DNA from: Micromonospora sp. Llam0
Lineage (GTDB): Bacteria; Actinomycetota; Actinomycetes; Mycobacteriales; Micromonosporaceae
DNA: 64,000 nt
Direction of reading: 5' to 3'
Assembly: GCF_003751085.1 (NCBI RefSeq)
Contig: NZ_RJJY01000001.1
Span: 1,240,001 to 1,304,000, forward strand
Shown: positions 52,876-62,552 of the stretch, piece by piece
How the letters are laid out: each line of letters opens with the position of its first letter
Position numbering within the stretch: position 1 is the stretch's first letter
Notes under the pieces: generated by a model
The model's input: the letters and a program-made list of their open reading frames with translations, nothing else
What the model was told of the DNA's origin: nothing
Database searches by the model: none
Translations under genes and position numbers: made by a program

Positions 52876-53865
52876 ATGCCCGCCATCACCGTCGACGATG
52901 TACTCGCCCTGCCCCGGGTGCCGGCCCACGACCCGGCCGCCGGCACGATCCGGTCGGTACACCGGGTCACCACCGCCCCCAGCGGCTTCGAGGGCGAGGG
53001 GTTTCCCGTCCGTCGGGCGTTCGCCGGCGTACCGATGACCGAGCTCGACCCGTTCCTGCATCTGGACCAGATGGGTGAGGTGGAGTACGCGCCGGGCGAG
53101 CCGAAGGGCACCGCCTGGCACCCGCACCGCGGCTTCGAGACCGTCACGTACATCATCGACGGGATCTTCGACCATCAGGACTCGCACGGTGGTGGCGGCA
53201 CGATCACCGACGGGGACACCCAGTGGATGACCGCCGGTTCCGGACTGTTGCACATCGAGGCGCCACCGGAACACCTGGTGGTCAGCGGCGGGCTCTTCCA
53301 CGGTCTCCAGCTGTGGGTCAACCTGCCCCGGTTGAAGAAGTTCGCTTCGCCCCGGTACCAGGACATCCGGGGCAACCAGGTCGCCCTGCTCGGCACTCCG
53401 GACGGCGGAGCGCTGATCCGGGTGATCTCCGGCTCGGTCGCCGGGCACGACGGTCCCGGCTCCACCCACACCCCGATCACCATCAGCCATCTGACGGTGC
53501 AGCCGGGGGCGCAGGTGGACCTGCCCTGGCGGGCCGACTTCAACGCTCTGGTGTACGTCCTGGGCGGTCGGGGGTTCGTCGGCCCGAAGCTGCGGCCCGT
53601 GCACACCGGTCAACTGGCTGTCCACGGGCCGGGCGACACGCTGCGGATCGCAGCCGACGCCCGACAGGACAGCCGCGCGCCGCAGCTCGATGTGTACGTG
53701 ATGGGCGGCCTACCGATTCGGGAACCCATTGCCCGGTACGGGCCGTTCGTGATGAACACCCGGGCGGAGCTGCTCGCCGCGTTCGAGGACTATCAGGCGG
53801 GCCGACTGGGGGTGGTACCGGCGGCAACCGTTCCGCACGGCACCGGCCAGCAGCCGCCACGTTGA
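52876..53865 (+). CDS. pirin-family protein
   Basis: A 329-residue double-cupin protein of the pirin family. The metal-binding residues are in GTAWHPHRGFETVTYIIDG (two His) and SGLLHIEAPPEHL (His and Glu). Pirins include quercetin 2,3-dioxygenases and redox-sensing regulators. PRLKKFASPRYQDI and the second cupin (LPWRADFNALVYVLGGRGFV) are also conserved. The start is the ATG at 52876, where homologous sequence begins. It stands alone on the plus strand. Confidence 0.9.
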   Translation: MPAITVDDVLALPRVPAHDPAAGTIRSVHRVTTAPSGFEGEGFPVRRAFAGVPMTELDPFLHLDQMGEVEYAPGEPKGTAWHPHRGFETVTYIIDGIFDHQDSHGGGGTITDGDTQWMTAGSGLLHIEAPPEHLVVSGGLFHGLQLWVNLPRLKKFASPRYQDIRGNQVALLGTPDGGALIRVISGSVAGHDGPGSTHTPITISHLTVQPGAQVDLPWRADFNALVYVLGGRGFVGPKLRPVHTGQLAVHGPGDTLRIAADARQDSRAPQLDVYVMGGLPIREPIARYGPFVMNTRAELLAAFEDYQAGRLGVVPAATVPHGTGQQPPR

Positions 53866-53900
53866 GCCTCGCCGACGTGCTGCCAGCCGGGTATGGCGGG

Positions 53901-54035
53901 TCAGGAGACCAGGAACACCCCGAGTACCCCCAGCACCACCATCACCAGGACCGCGAGTAGCAGTCCTTGTTCACTCTGGACGGTCTGGTCGGAGTAGGTC
54001 TGCTGGGGATCCGGGGTGACGATTTCGGTGCTCAT
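53901..54035 (-). CDS. 44-residue single-pass membrane protein
   Basis: A short gene with a clear GAGGAGG ribosome binding site four bases from its ATG at 54035. The peptide has a polar N-terminus (STEIVTPDPQQTYSDQTVQS) and one strong membrane helix (GLLLAVLVMVVLGVLGVFLV), and ends just after it. No family is recognised. Small hydrophobic proteins of this kind occur near stress genes in actinomycetes. It follows the GSP17M-like gene on the same strand, with a terminator between, so it is probably transcribed separately. Confidence 0.7.
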   Translation of the reverse strand: MSTEIVTPDPQQTYSDQTVQSEQGLLLAVLVMVVLGVLGVFLVS

Positions 54036-54218
54036 CGTGCCTCCTCAGCCTGCTGCCCTGGCATCTTGACAATGACGGTAGGCAGCAGCTCTCGTCCGTG
54101 AATCCCGAACCCGTGCCACCTACGGGTGTCGCCGCAGCAACCGGGTACCCGGCCCGCCCCACCCAAACACCGTCCCGGGAAGAGCAACGTGGTTGGGTGC
54201 CGCAGGCACGGGCAGACG

Positions 54219-54258
54219 GCGGGGCGGGACCAGCACCCCCGTGCTGGTCCCGCCCCGC
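54219..54258. terminator. terminator of the GSP17M-like gene
   Basis: GCGGGGCGGGACCAGCAC (54219-54236) and its exact complement (54241-54258) make an 18-bp stem with a 4-base loop, 33 bases after the stop at 54292 on the minus strand. The rest of the gap 54036-54291 holds nothing else that I can see. Confidence 0.9.
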
Positions 54259-54291
54259 TGTTCGTGAGTACCTGCTGGGGACCGGCCCTCG

Positions 54292-54894
54292 TCAACGGGA
54301 GGTGTGCCCGGCCGGCTGGTTCGACTCCCGCAGCACCTGGTGGGCCCGGTCGGCGTATTCGGCGTCGACCGTCACACCGTACTGGCTGGCCTGTAGCAGG
54401 CTGCGGGAGGAGAAGTCCCGCCGGCCACCGGTCATGGCGTGCGCCACCGCACCGAACACGGCACCCCACACCGCGCCGATCACGACGGCGGTGACGATGA
54501 TGCCCAACCAGTTCACCACCGCGAAGATGCCGATCAGCAGGCCGATGAACAGCCCGAACCAGGCACCGGTTCCCGCGCCGGCCAACGCCGCCCGGCCGGT
54601 GGTGAGTCGGCCGGTGACCTCCTCCACCAGCCGTAGATTGGTGCCGACGATGGCGGTGCGTTCCACCGGGAACCGGTTGTCCGACAGCCGGTCGACGGCG
54701 CGCTGTGCGGAGGCGTAGTCCGGATAGCTGGCGACGGTCACGCTGGTCCGCGCGGGACCGCCGTCCTGCGGAGCGGCGCCGGGCGCGGCGGTTGGTCCGG
54801 CTGGTCCGGCCGGCAGGTTGCTGGCCGGGAAGTTGGCGGTGTCGCCGAACATGCCCGGCGACGGATTGTCCGTACGCGTCGTGGATCTGGTCAT
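54292..54894 (-). CDS. general stress protein (GSP17M-type domain), membrane
   Basis: A 200-residue protein. After a Pro/Ala-rich start, residues 48-80 have the GSP17M/DUF1269-like fold (VTVASYPDYASAQRAVDRLS, then FPVERTAIVGTNLRLVEEV). Two membrane helices follow (GAWFGLFIGLLIGIFAVVNW and IIVTAVVIGAVWGAVFGAVA) with glycine-zipper spacing. The C-terminus returns to the first pattern. Such proteins accumulate during stress in Bacillus and actinobacteria, and their biochemical role is unknown. The ATG at 54894 follows AAAGGAGG. It is between the two cellulase genes' stress neighbourhood and has its own terminator. Confidence 0.82.
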   Translation of the reverse strand: MTRSTTRTDNPSPGMFGDTANFPASNLPAGPAGPTAAPGAAPQDGGPARTSVTVASYPDYASAQRAVDRLSDNRFPVERTAIVGTNLRLVEEVTGRLTTGRAALAGAGTGAWFGLFIGLLIGIFAVVNWLGIIVTAVVIGAVWGAVFGAVAHAMTGGRRDFSSRSLLQASQYGVTVDAEYADRAHQVLRESNQPAGHTSR

Positions 54895-54959
54895 GAGCGC
54901 GCCTCCTTTCCCGGAGGGTGTGCCCGGTGAGCCGCCCGGGTAACCCGGTCCCCGCACGG

Positions 54960-54995
54960 ACTTCGGCCCTTCCCGATGCGGGGAGGGGCCGAAGT
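54960..54995. terminator. terminator of the GH6 cellulase gene
   Basis: ACTTCGGCCCTTCCC (54960-54974) and GGGAGGGGCCGAAGT (54981-54995) pair at 14 of 15 positions around a 6-base loop, about 30 bases after the cellulase stop on the minus strand. Confidence 0.85.
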
Positions 54996-55023
54996 GCGCC
55001 TGCGGATCCTGATTCGGGGTGCG

Positions 55024-56478
<1,455 letters not shown>

Positions 56479-56482
56479 TCAG

Positions 56483-56496
56483 TGGAAGCGCTCCCA
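56483..56496. promoter_or_regulatory. CebR-like operator upstream of the GH6 cellulase
   Basis: TGGAAGCGCTCCCA matches 13 of 14 bases of the CebR palindrome seen at 49657. A weaker half-similar sequence (TGAGAGCGTTC) lies next to it at 56470-56480. The position 44 bases before the GH6 start fits repression of this gene. Confidence 0.8.
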
Positions 56497-56604
56497 TAGA
56501 TATCGACCACCGTACGGGGATGTTGCCGAGATGTGAAGAGCCTGTGACGCCAACTGTGCCAAAGGTGGCATAAAGTGAAATATCTGACCCAGTGGCAGCC
56601 CGGG

Positions 56605-57387
56605 TCAGTCCAGCGGCGAGCGGAACTCCGGACGCACCGCGATGATCCCGAACGCGGCACCGAACGGGTCGGTCAACTGGGCGTAGGCGCCCGGACCGGC
56701 CTGGTACGGACCGAAGGAGACCGTCCCGCCGAGGGCCTGGCAGCGCTGCACAGCCGCCGCACAGTCGTCGACCTCGAAGGTCGTCCGCCAGTGCGCTGGG
56801 ACCTGCGGCGGGTACATCTCGCCCATCTCGATCAGCCCGGCCACCTCGCAGGTCTCCCGCAACCACTCCTGATACCCGGACCCTTCGCTGTAGATGCTGG
56901 GTCGCGTGGTCCACCCGAACACCGAGCCGTAGAAGGAGCTGGCACCGGCCACGTCCCGGGTGGCGAGTTCGTTCCAGCAGGTGGCGCCGGGCTCGCCGGT
57001 CACCTGCGCGCCGGGGAAGGCACCCCGCTGCCAGAGCCCGAACACGGCGCCCTGCGGATCGGCGATCAGGGCGCAGTGGCCCCGCTCGGCGACCGGGGCG
57101 GGCGGGGCGAGGGTCGATCCGGCGGCCCCGTCCACGCTCTCGACCGTCGCGGCCAGGTCGTCCGAGGCGAGGTAGGTCAGCCAGGTCGCCGGCCGGCCTT
57201 CGGCGAGGGCCGGGGCGAGCCCGGCGACGGCCATGTCCCGCAGGTGGAACTCGGCGCCGCTGCTGTTCGGTAGGTCGACCGGCTTCCATCCGAACAGTTC
57301 GTGGTAGAAGTCGCTCGAACCCGCGGTGTCGCTGGTGCGTAGTTCGGACCAGCAGGGGGTTCCCGTGGCGTAGCCTCTGATTCGCAC
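56605..57387 (-). CDS. VOC-family (glyoxalase-like) protein, two domains
   Basis: A 260-residue protein with two vicinal-oxygen-chelate repeats. Repeat 1 is TPCWSELRTSDTAGSSDFYH to CALIADPQGAVFGLWQ, and repeat 2 is TCWNELATRDVAGASSFYGS to AQLTDPFGAAFGII. This duplicated type is common in actinomycetes and is often annotated as a hydroxylase-like or CFP32-like VOC protein. The metal ligands typical for glyoxalase I are not obvious (WSEL, WNEL carry Glu). The GTG at 57387 follows AAGAGG and starts where the fold begins. Function unknown. Confidence 0.85.
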   Translation of the reverse strand: MRIRGYATGTPCWSELRTSDTAGSSDFYHELFGWKPVDLPNSSGAEFHLRDMAVAGLAPALAEGRPATWLTYLASDDLAATVESVDGAAGSTLAPPAPVAERGHCALIADPQGAVFGLWQRGAFPGAQVTGEPGATCWNELATRDVAGASSFYGSVFGWTTRPSIYSEGSGYQEWLRETCEVAGLIEMGEMYPPQVPAHWRTTFEVDDCAAAVQRCQALGGTVSFGPYQAGPGAYAQLTDPFGAAFGIIAVRPEFRSPLD

Positions 57388-57508
57388 CGCTTTGTACCTC
57401 TTCGCGTCGTTTATCCGATTGGCGTAGTCAGTCACCCTACGCCACGGAGACGCCCGCCGCGACTCAGCTGAATGGCCCAATTGATGTCACTGTGGGTAAA
57501 TATCGGGG

Positions 57509-59662
57509 TTACGAGTCAATCGGCAACATGATCTCGAACCACACGGTTGAGCCGCGTACCGAGGGGTCGGTGCCCCAGGTGTCGCTCAACTGCTCGATCA
57601 GACCCAGGCCCCGGCCACGGCTACTCAACGTGTCGACGTGCGCCCGACTGACCGTGCCCCGGGTGCCACTGTCAGCTACCGAGACGAGCAGCCGTTCCTG
57701 ACTGAGATCGATCTCCACCCGCGCCTCGGTGCCGGCGTGCAGCAGGGCGTTCGTGGTCAGCTCGCTGGCACAGAGCACCGCCGGACCGATCACCGACTCC
57801 GGAACCTGCCACCCGGCCAGCTGGTCGGCCAACCAGTGCCGCACCCGGCTCGGTGCGATCGGCTCGGCAGGAACCAGCAACCCCGCCGACCGGCTCGGCG
57901 CGGCCGCATGCTCCACCGCGAGCACCGCCACGTCGTCGTCGGTAGTGCCCGGCACCGCCGCGCTGGCCACCGCGCAGAGGTTGCGTGGATCGCTGGTGCT
58001 GGCCTCGGCGACGGCCGCGGCCAGAGTGGACATCCCGATGCCGAGATCCTGACCGCGTCGCTCCACCACGCCGTCACTGAACATCAGCAGCGTATCGCCG
58101 GGGCGCAGCTCGACCCGGGTCGGCCGCCGTCGCCCGGCCAGACCGAGCGGCGGCCCGGGCGGCACCGGGACGAACTCGGCGCTCGCCGTGGTCGACGACC
58201 AGCGTCGGACCAGCGGAGCGGGATGGCCAGCGCTGGCCACCGTCACCCTGCCGGTCGCCGGATCCAGCACCCCGTACAGCACGGTCACGAACAGCTCCTC
58301 GTTGCGGCTCTCCGCGCCCAGGCTGTGCACCAGCCGGTCCAGCCCGTTCAGTACCGCTGTCGGCTCCGGGTCGGCCAGCGCGAGCCCGCGCAACGCGGCC
58401 CGGACCTGGCCCATCAGCGCCGCTGCCCGCACGTCGTGCCCGACGACGTCGCCGAGCACCACGGCCAACCCGCCGTCGGGCAGCCGGAACGCGTCGTAGA
58501 AGTCCCCGCCGGCCGAGTTACCGTCCACCCCCGGGTCGTAGCGTGCGGCCAACCGCAGCAGCGGCAGATCCGGCAGCTGCTCCGGCAGCATGCTGCGTTG
58601 CAGCAGTTGAGCCGTACCATGCTGGGTCTCGAACCGCCGGGCCCGCTCGGCCGCCTGGGTGACCAGCTCGGCGACCGCCGAGAGCAGCGCCCGTTCGGCC
58701 GGCGCCCACGAATGTGGCTCGCGGTAGCCGAAGGTGATCCCACCGCGCAGCGATCCGGCCCGCAGCGGCAGGGCGGCGAGCGCCGTCACCAGCTCGTCGT
58801 GCCGGTCCGTGGCGTACCGGGCGAGTGGCCGGCCCTCCCCGGTGAACCGGGGCACACCGGTGCCGGCGACGGTGGCCAACGGGGTGGCCGCGTCCCGGGG
58901 GATGCGGCGCCACACCGGCGGCAGCCGCTCGTCAGCTTCGTCGAGCAGCTCGCCGCGGACCCGGCGAACCACCCGCCATCCGCCGCCGTCGTCGATGCCG
59001 ATCGCCACCTGGTCGACATCGAGCGAGGCCAGGCCGTACCGCAACGCGACCCGGGCGACGTCGTCGAGGGTGAGCGTGCCGGCCAACGCCGAGGTCAGCT
59101 CGCTGAGGCTCTGCAGCCGGTGGGTGATGGTGCCGGTCTCGGTCGCGACCGAGAGCATCCCGACGATCCGCCCGTCGCTGCCCCGGACCGCGGAGTAGCC
59201 ACGGGTGAAGGCCGTGGCGCCGAACGGGCCCGACTCGCCGGTGCCGAACGGTGCCACGGCCTCCGACTCGAGGAACGGCTCGCCGGTGCGGTAGACCCGT
59301 TCGACCACGTCGCCGACCCCCGGCCGGTGCCACGCGTCGGCGAACACCGCGGCGGCGGGCTGGGCGAACGCGTCCGGGTGCTTGGCACCGAGCAGCTCCG
59401 CGTAGGCGTCGTTGTAGATCATCAGGAAGTCGTCGCCGTAGACCAGGGCCATCGGCACCGGTGAGGCGAGCACCAGCTCGACCGCTGCCCGTACCGCTGG
59501 ATCCCAACCGCCCGACGGACCGAGCGGCGTTCTCGCCCAGTCATGCCGGTCGACGAGCCCGGCCGGTGTGGCGCTGTCCGGGTTGGTACCGGCCGGGGTG
59601 GCGGAACGCGCAGCCGGCACCCCCGACGGGGTGTCCCGGGTCTGCCCGGCGGTGCCTGCCAT
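57509..59662 (-). CDS. PAS-GAF-SpoIIE phosphatase with HATPase domain
   Basis: A 717-residue regulator. A PAS-like domain lies near residues 45-160 (LVYGDDFLMIYNDAYAELLG), a GAF domain near 170-320 (LDDVARVALRYGLASLDVDQ), a SpoIIE/PP2C domain near 345-560 (GGDFYDAFRLPDGGLAVVLG and TLLMFSDGVVERRG carry metal-binding Asp), and a HATPase_c domain at the end (LCASELTTNALLHAGT, then GRGLGLIEQLSDTWGT). The two output domains mean it could both phosphorylate and dephosphorylate anti-sigma-antagonist proteins, the partner-switching control of SigB/F-type factors such as the one at 50739. The ATG at 59662 is used because the longer upstream frame is a shadow of the MscS-like gene. Confidence 0.9.
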   Translation of the reverse strand: MAGTAGQTRDTPSGVPAARSATPAGTNPDSATPAGLVDRHDWARTPLGPSGGWDPAVRAAVELVLASPVPMALVYGDDFLMIYNDAYAELLGAKHPDAFAQPAAAVFADAWHRPGVGDVVERVYRTGEPFLESEAVAPFGTGESGPFGATAFTRGYSAVRGSDGRIVGMLSVATETGTITHRLQSLSELTSALAGTLTLDDVARVALRYGLASLDVDQVAIGIDDGGGWRVVRRVRGELLDEADERLPPVWRRIPRDAATPLATVAGTGVPRFTGEGRPLARYATDRHDELVTALAALPLRAGSLRGGITFGYREPHSWAPAERALLSAVAELVTQAAERARRFETQHGTAQLLQRSMLPEQLPDLPLLRLAARYDPGVDGNSAGGDFYDAFRLPDGGLAVVLGDVVGHDVRAAALMGQVRAALRGLALADPEPTAVLNGLDRLVHSLGAESRNEELFVTVLYGVLDPATGRVTVASAGHPAPLVRRWSSTTASAEFVPVPPGPPLGLAGRRRPTRVELRPGDTLLMFSDGVVERRGQDLGIGMSTLAAAVAEASTSDPRNLCAVASAAVPGTTDDDVAVLAVEHAAAPSRSAGLLVPAEPIAPSRVRHWLADQLAGWQVPESVIGPAVLCASELTTNALLHAGTEARVEIDLSQERLLVSVADSGTRGTVSRAHVDTLSSRGRGLGLIEQLSDTWGTDPSVRGSTVWFEIMLPIDS

Positions 59663-59806
59663 GGGTGGCAGCCTATCCGGGGGCTGCCGTCGGCGGGTGG
59701 CGTGGACCGGCGCTAGGTGGGTATGCGGGCCGGCGGTAGGCGATGCAGCGCGTCCGTACGACAACGAGGCGACGCATCGGTAGATGAGCCGGAAAGGGGG
59801 GACCGG

Positions 59807-60694
59807 ATGTCCTCGACGTACGCGTCGGCGCAGGTCGACATCGGCAACGCGCTGACTGACATGTGGCGGTCCGTGATACTTTTCGTGCCCCGGGCCATCG
59901 CGTTCATCGCGATTCTGGTGGTCGGATGGTTGATCGCACGGGCAGTGCTGAAGGGCGTCGACAAGGCGCTCGAACGGGTCGGGTTCGACCGGGCGGTGGA
60001 GCGCGGCGGCATCGGCAAGGCCCTGGAACGGACCCGGTACGACGCCAGCGACATCCTGGCCCGGTTGGCGTACTACGCGGTGCTGCTGTTCACCCTGCAG
60101 TTCGCGTTCGGAGTCTGGGGGCCGAACCCGATCAGCGACCTGATCAGCGCGGTCGTGGCGTGGCTGCCGCGGGCGTTCGTCGCGATCGTCATCGTGGTCG
60201 TCGCCGCTGCCATCGCGACCGCGGTACGTGACCTGGTGTCGGGTGCGCTCGGCGGGCTGTCCTACGGCCGGCTGCTGGCCACCGCCGCGTCGGTGTTCAT
60301 CGTCGCGCTCGGCGTCATCGCCGCGCTGAACCAGGTCGGCATCGCCACCACGGTCACCACCCCGGTGCTGATCGCGGTGCTCGCCACCATCGCCGGCGTG
60401 CTGATCGTCGGCGTCGGCGGTGGCCTGGTCCGACCCATGCAGCAACGGTGGGAGGGCTGGCTCACCCGGATGGCGGAGGAGTCGCAGGCGGTGCGGGACA
60501 GCGCCCAGGCGTACCAGGCCGGCCGGGACGACGCCGGTGGCCGGATGAACGAACCGACGCAGGTGATCCCGCAGACCCAGCAGGCGCCGGCGATGTCCGG
60601 AGGGCGGGAGGCGGCCAGCGGCCGGGGTGCGGCCGGGCCGGGCGCCAACCGGCCCGGGGGCATGACCGGACCGGGCGGGACGTCCCGCGGTTGA
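59807..60694 (+). CDS. MscS-related membrane protein (conserved TM-helix family)
   Basis: A 295-residue protein with about five membrane helices (LFVPRAIAFIAILVVGWLIA, DILARLAYYAVLLFTLQFAF, AFVAIVIVVVAAAIATAV, LLATAASVFIVALGVIAAL, TPVLIAVLATIAGVLIVGVG). Between them are repeated amphipathic helices (RAVLKGVDKALERVGFDRAV) and the motif GALGGLSYGR. This is the conserved TM-helix type related to MscS channels but without the beta domain. The last 80 residues are polar, Gln/Gly-rich and cytoplasmic. It could respond to osmotic stress. The ATG at 59807 follows AAAGGGGGGACC. It is divergent from the SpoIIE gene, with 144 bases between. Confidence 0.8.
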   Translation: MSSTYASAQVDIGNALTDMWRSVILFVPRAIAFIAILVVGWLIARAVLKGVDKALERVGFDRAVERGGIGKALERTRYDASDILARLAYYAVLLFTLQFAFGVWGPNPISDLISAVVAWLPRAFVAIVIVVVAAAIATAVRDLVSGALGGLSYGRLLATAASVFIVALGVIAALNQVGIATTVTTPVLIAVLATIAGVLIVGVGGGLVRPMQQRWEGWLTRMAEESQAVRDSAQAYQAGRDDAGGRMNEPTQVIPQTQQAPAMSGGREAASGRGAAGPGANRPGGMTGPGGTSRG

Positions 60695-60736
60695 TCGTCC
60701 GCTCGGATCGGGGAAGCCGCCAGTACGGGGCCGGGG

Positions 60737-61114
60737 TCAGCGCGGGGTCGCGCCGCTGATCCCGGCCAGCTGGCAGACGGCGACCAGCCGCAACGTCACC
60801 CAGTCGACCGTCGTCCACTGGGTGGCCGGCCCGACCACCGGGGGGTGCCAGCCGGCCTCGGTGGCCGCGTCGCGCACCCCGTCGGCGTACCGGGCCAACG
60901 TCACCGGGCTGAGCGGACGCAGATCCGCGGACAGCCGGTCCCGGATCGCGGCGGCGTGCTGATCGAGCTCAGCCAGCAGGCCGGGCAGGACTGCGGCGGC
61001 GGCCAGGCCGGCGGCGCCGAGCGCGGTGTGCAGATCGGCCAACGAGGTCTGCGCCGCCCTTCGGGCGGCCGGGGCGGCCAGCAGGCCGTGCGGGGCGGCG
61101 GGGAACGGACTCAT
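60737..61114 (-). CDS. small soluble protein, DUF6401-like
   Basis: A 125-residue Ala/Leu-rich, mostly helical protein. LPGLLAELDQHAAAIRDRL, LSPVTLARYADGVRDAATEA and TTVDWVTLRLVAVCQLAG follow the pattern I remember for DUF6401, a small actinobacterial family with no known biochemical activity. There is no signal peptide. It is followed on the same strand by nothing close, and it lies 17 bases downstream of the small membrane protein gene, so the two may form a transcript. Confidence 0.6.
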   Translation of the reverse strand: MSPFPAAPHGLLAAPAARRAAQTSLADLHTALGAAGLAAAAVLPGLLAELDQHAAAIRDRLSADLRPLSPVTLARYADGVRDAATEAGWHPPVVGPATQWTTVDWVTLRLVAVCQLAGISGATPR

Positions 61115-61131
61115 GTGCGGTGCTCGCCCGG

Positions 61132-61353
61132 CTACTCGACGCGTCGGTTGTCGGCCGGAACCGGGCGGCGGCGGGCCGCGTCATCGGCGATGATCACCGT
61201 CGCGACCATCAGCGCCACGCAGACGCTGAACAGCCAGGAGCCGTCCGGCAGCAGATAGGCGGAGACCGGTGCCTGGATCGCGGTCAGCAGGAAGCCGAGC
61301 CAGGCCCAGCGTCGCTGGCGCGGCGTGAGGAATCCGGAGGCGGTGGGGCGCAT
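61132..61353 (-). CDS. 73-residue membrane protein
   Basis: A small protein with two membrane helices (WAWLGFLLTAIQAPVSAYLL and LFSVCVALMVATVIIADDA) and a charged end. I do not recognise a family. The ATG at 61353 and the 17-base distance to the downstream gene suggest a two-gene unit with the DUF6401-like gene. Function unknown. Confidence 0.6.
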   Translation of the reverse strand: MRPTASGFLTPRQRRWAWLGFLLTAIQAPVSAYLLPDGSWLFSVCVALMVATVIIADDAARRRPVPADNRRVE

Positions 61354-61450
61354 CCGAAAAGTCTCGCTCGGATGATCCCCACCGCCGTCAGCCGATCGGA
61401 CGAGGATGGCTGACCGATGCGTCAGCGACCGGACCGGTCCCGGCCCGGCG

Positions 61451-61705
61451 TCAATGCGGACCGGTCCGGCCGGTGGTCGATGGCCGGTACGGCCGCTCGG
61501 GGTCCGTCGTCGCCGGCCCGCCCGGGCGGCCCGCGGTACGGTCCACCGCTTCAGCGCCGTGGCCGAACTCCTCCTCGGCCGCGGCGTCGTTGCCGGTCAT
61601 GTCGTCGACCTCACCGTCGCCCGCCGGTGCGGCGACAGCCCGCTCAAGTTCACGGACCGGCAGCCGGTCCTCGTCACGCCAGACGTCGTCCGCGGAATCA
61701 GTCAT
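61451..61705 (-). CDS. 84-residue acidic hydrophilic protein
   Basis: A short, strongly acidic protein (DSADDVWRDEDRLPVRELER, then GDGEVDDMTGNDAAAEEEFG) with a Pro/Thr/Arg-rich tail. It lacks hydrophobic segments and looks disordered. The ATG at 61705 is preferred because the longer open frame upstream only reads through the 18-bp tandem repeats. No family is recognised. Because both strands are open here, coding is only moderately certain. Confidence 0.5.
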   Translation of the reverse strand: MTDSADDVWRDEDRLPVRELERAVAAPAGDGEVDDMTGNDAAAEEEFGHGAEAVDRTAGRPGGPATTDPERPYRPSTTGRTGPH

Positions 61706-61740
61706 GTCGGTCGTTTTACCCGGCCGGGCCGCCGCCAAAC

Positions 61741-61848
61741 AGAGACCTGCCGCCAAACAGAGACCTGCCGCCAAACAGAGACCTGCCGCCAAACAGAGAC
61801 CTGCCGCCAAACAGAGACCTGCCGCCAAACAGAGACCTGCCGCCGAAC
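61741..61848. repeat. six tandem copies of an 18-bp unit
   Basis: The unit AGAGACCTGCCGCCAAAC starts at 61741, 61759, 61777, 61795, 61813 and 61831; the last copy has one change (CGCCGAAC). Another ten bases of the unit precede the array. It lies 36 bases upstream of the small acidic gene's start and has several frames open because 18 is a multiple of three. It may be a regulatory array or a slippage product. Confidence 0.9.
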
Positions 61849-61919
61849 ACGGCGTGGGGGCCGAACACAGCCGGCGGCCGAACGGCCCACGGACGCTGCC
61901 GAACGGCCCCACCGGACGC

Positions 61920-61961
61920 GGCCGGGGCGGGTGGGCCGGAACCGGCCCACCCGCCCCGGCC
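61920..61961. terminator. 20-bp hairpin, terminator of the SRPBCC gene
   Basis: GGCCGGGGCGGGTGGGCCGG (61920-61939) and its exact complement (61942-61961) are separated by AA; the tip will open to a small loop. It lies about 84 bases after the SRPBCC stop on the minus strand and before the repeat array. Apart from this hairpin and the repeats, the gap 61706-62044 shows nothing else. Confidence 0.85.
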
Positions 61962-62044
61962 GTCAGGCCCACCGGTCGGCCGGCTCGGGAGGATTCACCG
62001 CCGGCCGGCGGGCGCTGTTCGAGGTGCGGTGCTCGATCGAGGTG

Positions 62045-62509
62045 TCACGGCTGCGGTCGGGGGACCTCGCCACGCCAGGCGCCGGTTTCCACGCCGTGTC
62101 GGCTCTCGATGAAGTCCTTGAAGCGCTTCATGTCGCCCTTCACCCGGCGGTCCACGATGCCCAGCTTGTCGCCGGCCTGCTCCGCCACCCCCTCCGGGTC
62201 GAACTCCAGCTGCGCGGTCACCCGGGTGTGGGCGTCGTCCAGGCGGTGGAAGGTGATCACACCGGCCTGCTTCACCCCACCGGTCGCGGTCCAGGCGACC
62301 CGCTCGTCGGGAATCTGCTCGGTGATCTTCGCGTCGAACTCCCGCGACACCCCGGCGATCTCGGTCGTCCAGTGCGTCAGCGTCTCCGACACCTGGGTCA
62401 CCTCCGAGACGCCCTCCATGAACTGGGGGAACTCCTCGAACTGCGTCCACTGGTTGTACGCGGCGCGTACCGGCACCGCGACGTCGACGTACTCGGTCAC
62501 TGCTCCCAT
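62045..62509 (-). CDS. SRPBCC-family protein (polyketide cyclase/dehydrase-like)
   Basis: A 154-residue START-like protein with a hydrophobic ligand pocket. The fold begins with VTEYVDVAVPVRAAYNQWTQ and FEEFPQFMEGVSEVTQV, and HWTTEIAGVSREFDAKITEQ and TRVTAQLEFDPEGVAE follow. Related actinobacterial proteins occur with stress genes and are not polyketide enzymes. The ATG at 62509 follows GAGGGA and starts at the conserved fold. It lies 43 bases after the DUF2795 gene on the same strand, so the two probably form one transcript ending at the hairpin 61920-61961. Confidence 0.85.
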   Translation of the reverse strand: MGAVTEYVDVAVPVRAAYNQWTQFEEFPQFMEGVSEVTQVSETLTHWTTEIAGVSREFDAKITEQIPDERVAWTATGGVKQAGVITFHRLDDAHTRVTAQLEFDPEGVAEQAGDKLGIVDRRVKGDMKRFKDFIESRHGVETGAWRGEVPRPQP

Positions 62510-62552
62510 CTGAAGTCCCTCCTCTACTCCCGCTGGACCACGGACGGCGCGG

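Noticed and set aside
57509..60445. 978-residue reading of the SpoIIE protein
   Set aside because: The extra N-terminal 261 codons lie opposite the MscS-related gene and are Asp/Gln/His/Arg-rich shadow. The ATG at 59662 gives a normal domain layout.
61741..61848. Possible CRISPR array
   Set aside because: The 18-bp units follow each other directly without unique spacers, and no cas genes are present. It is a simple tandem repeat.
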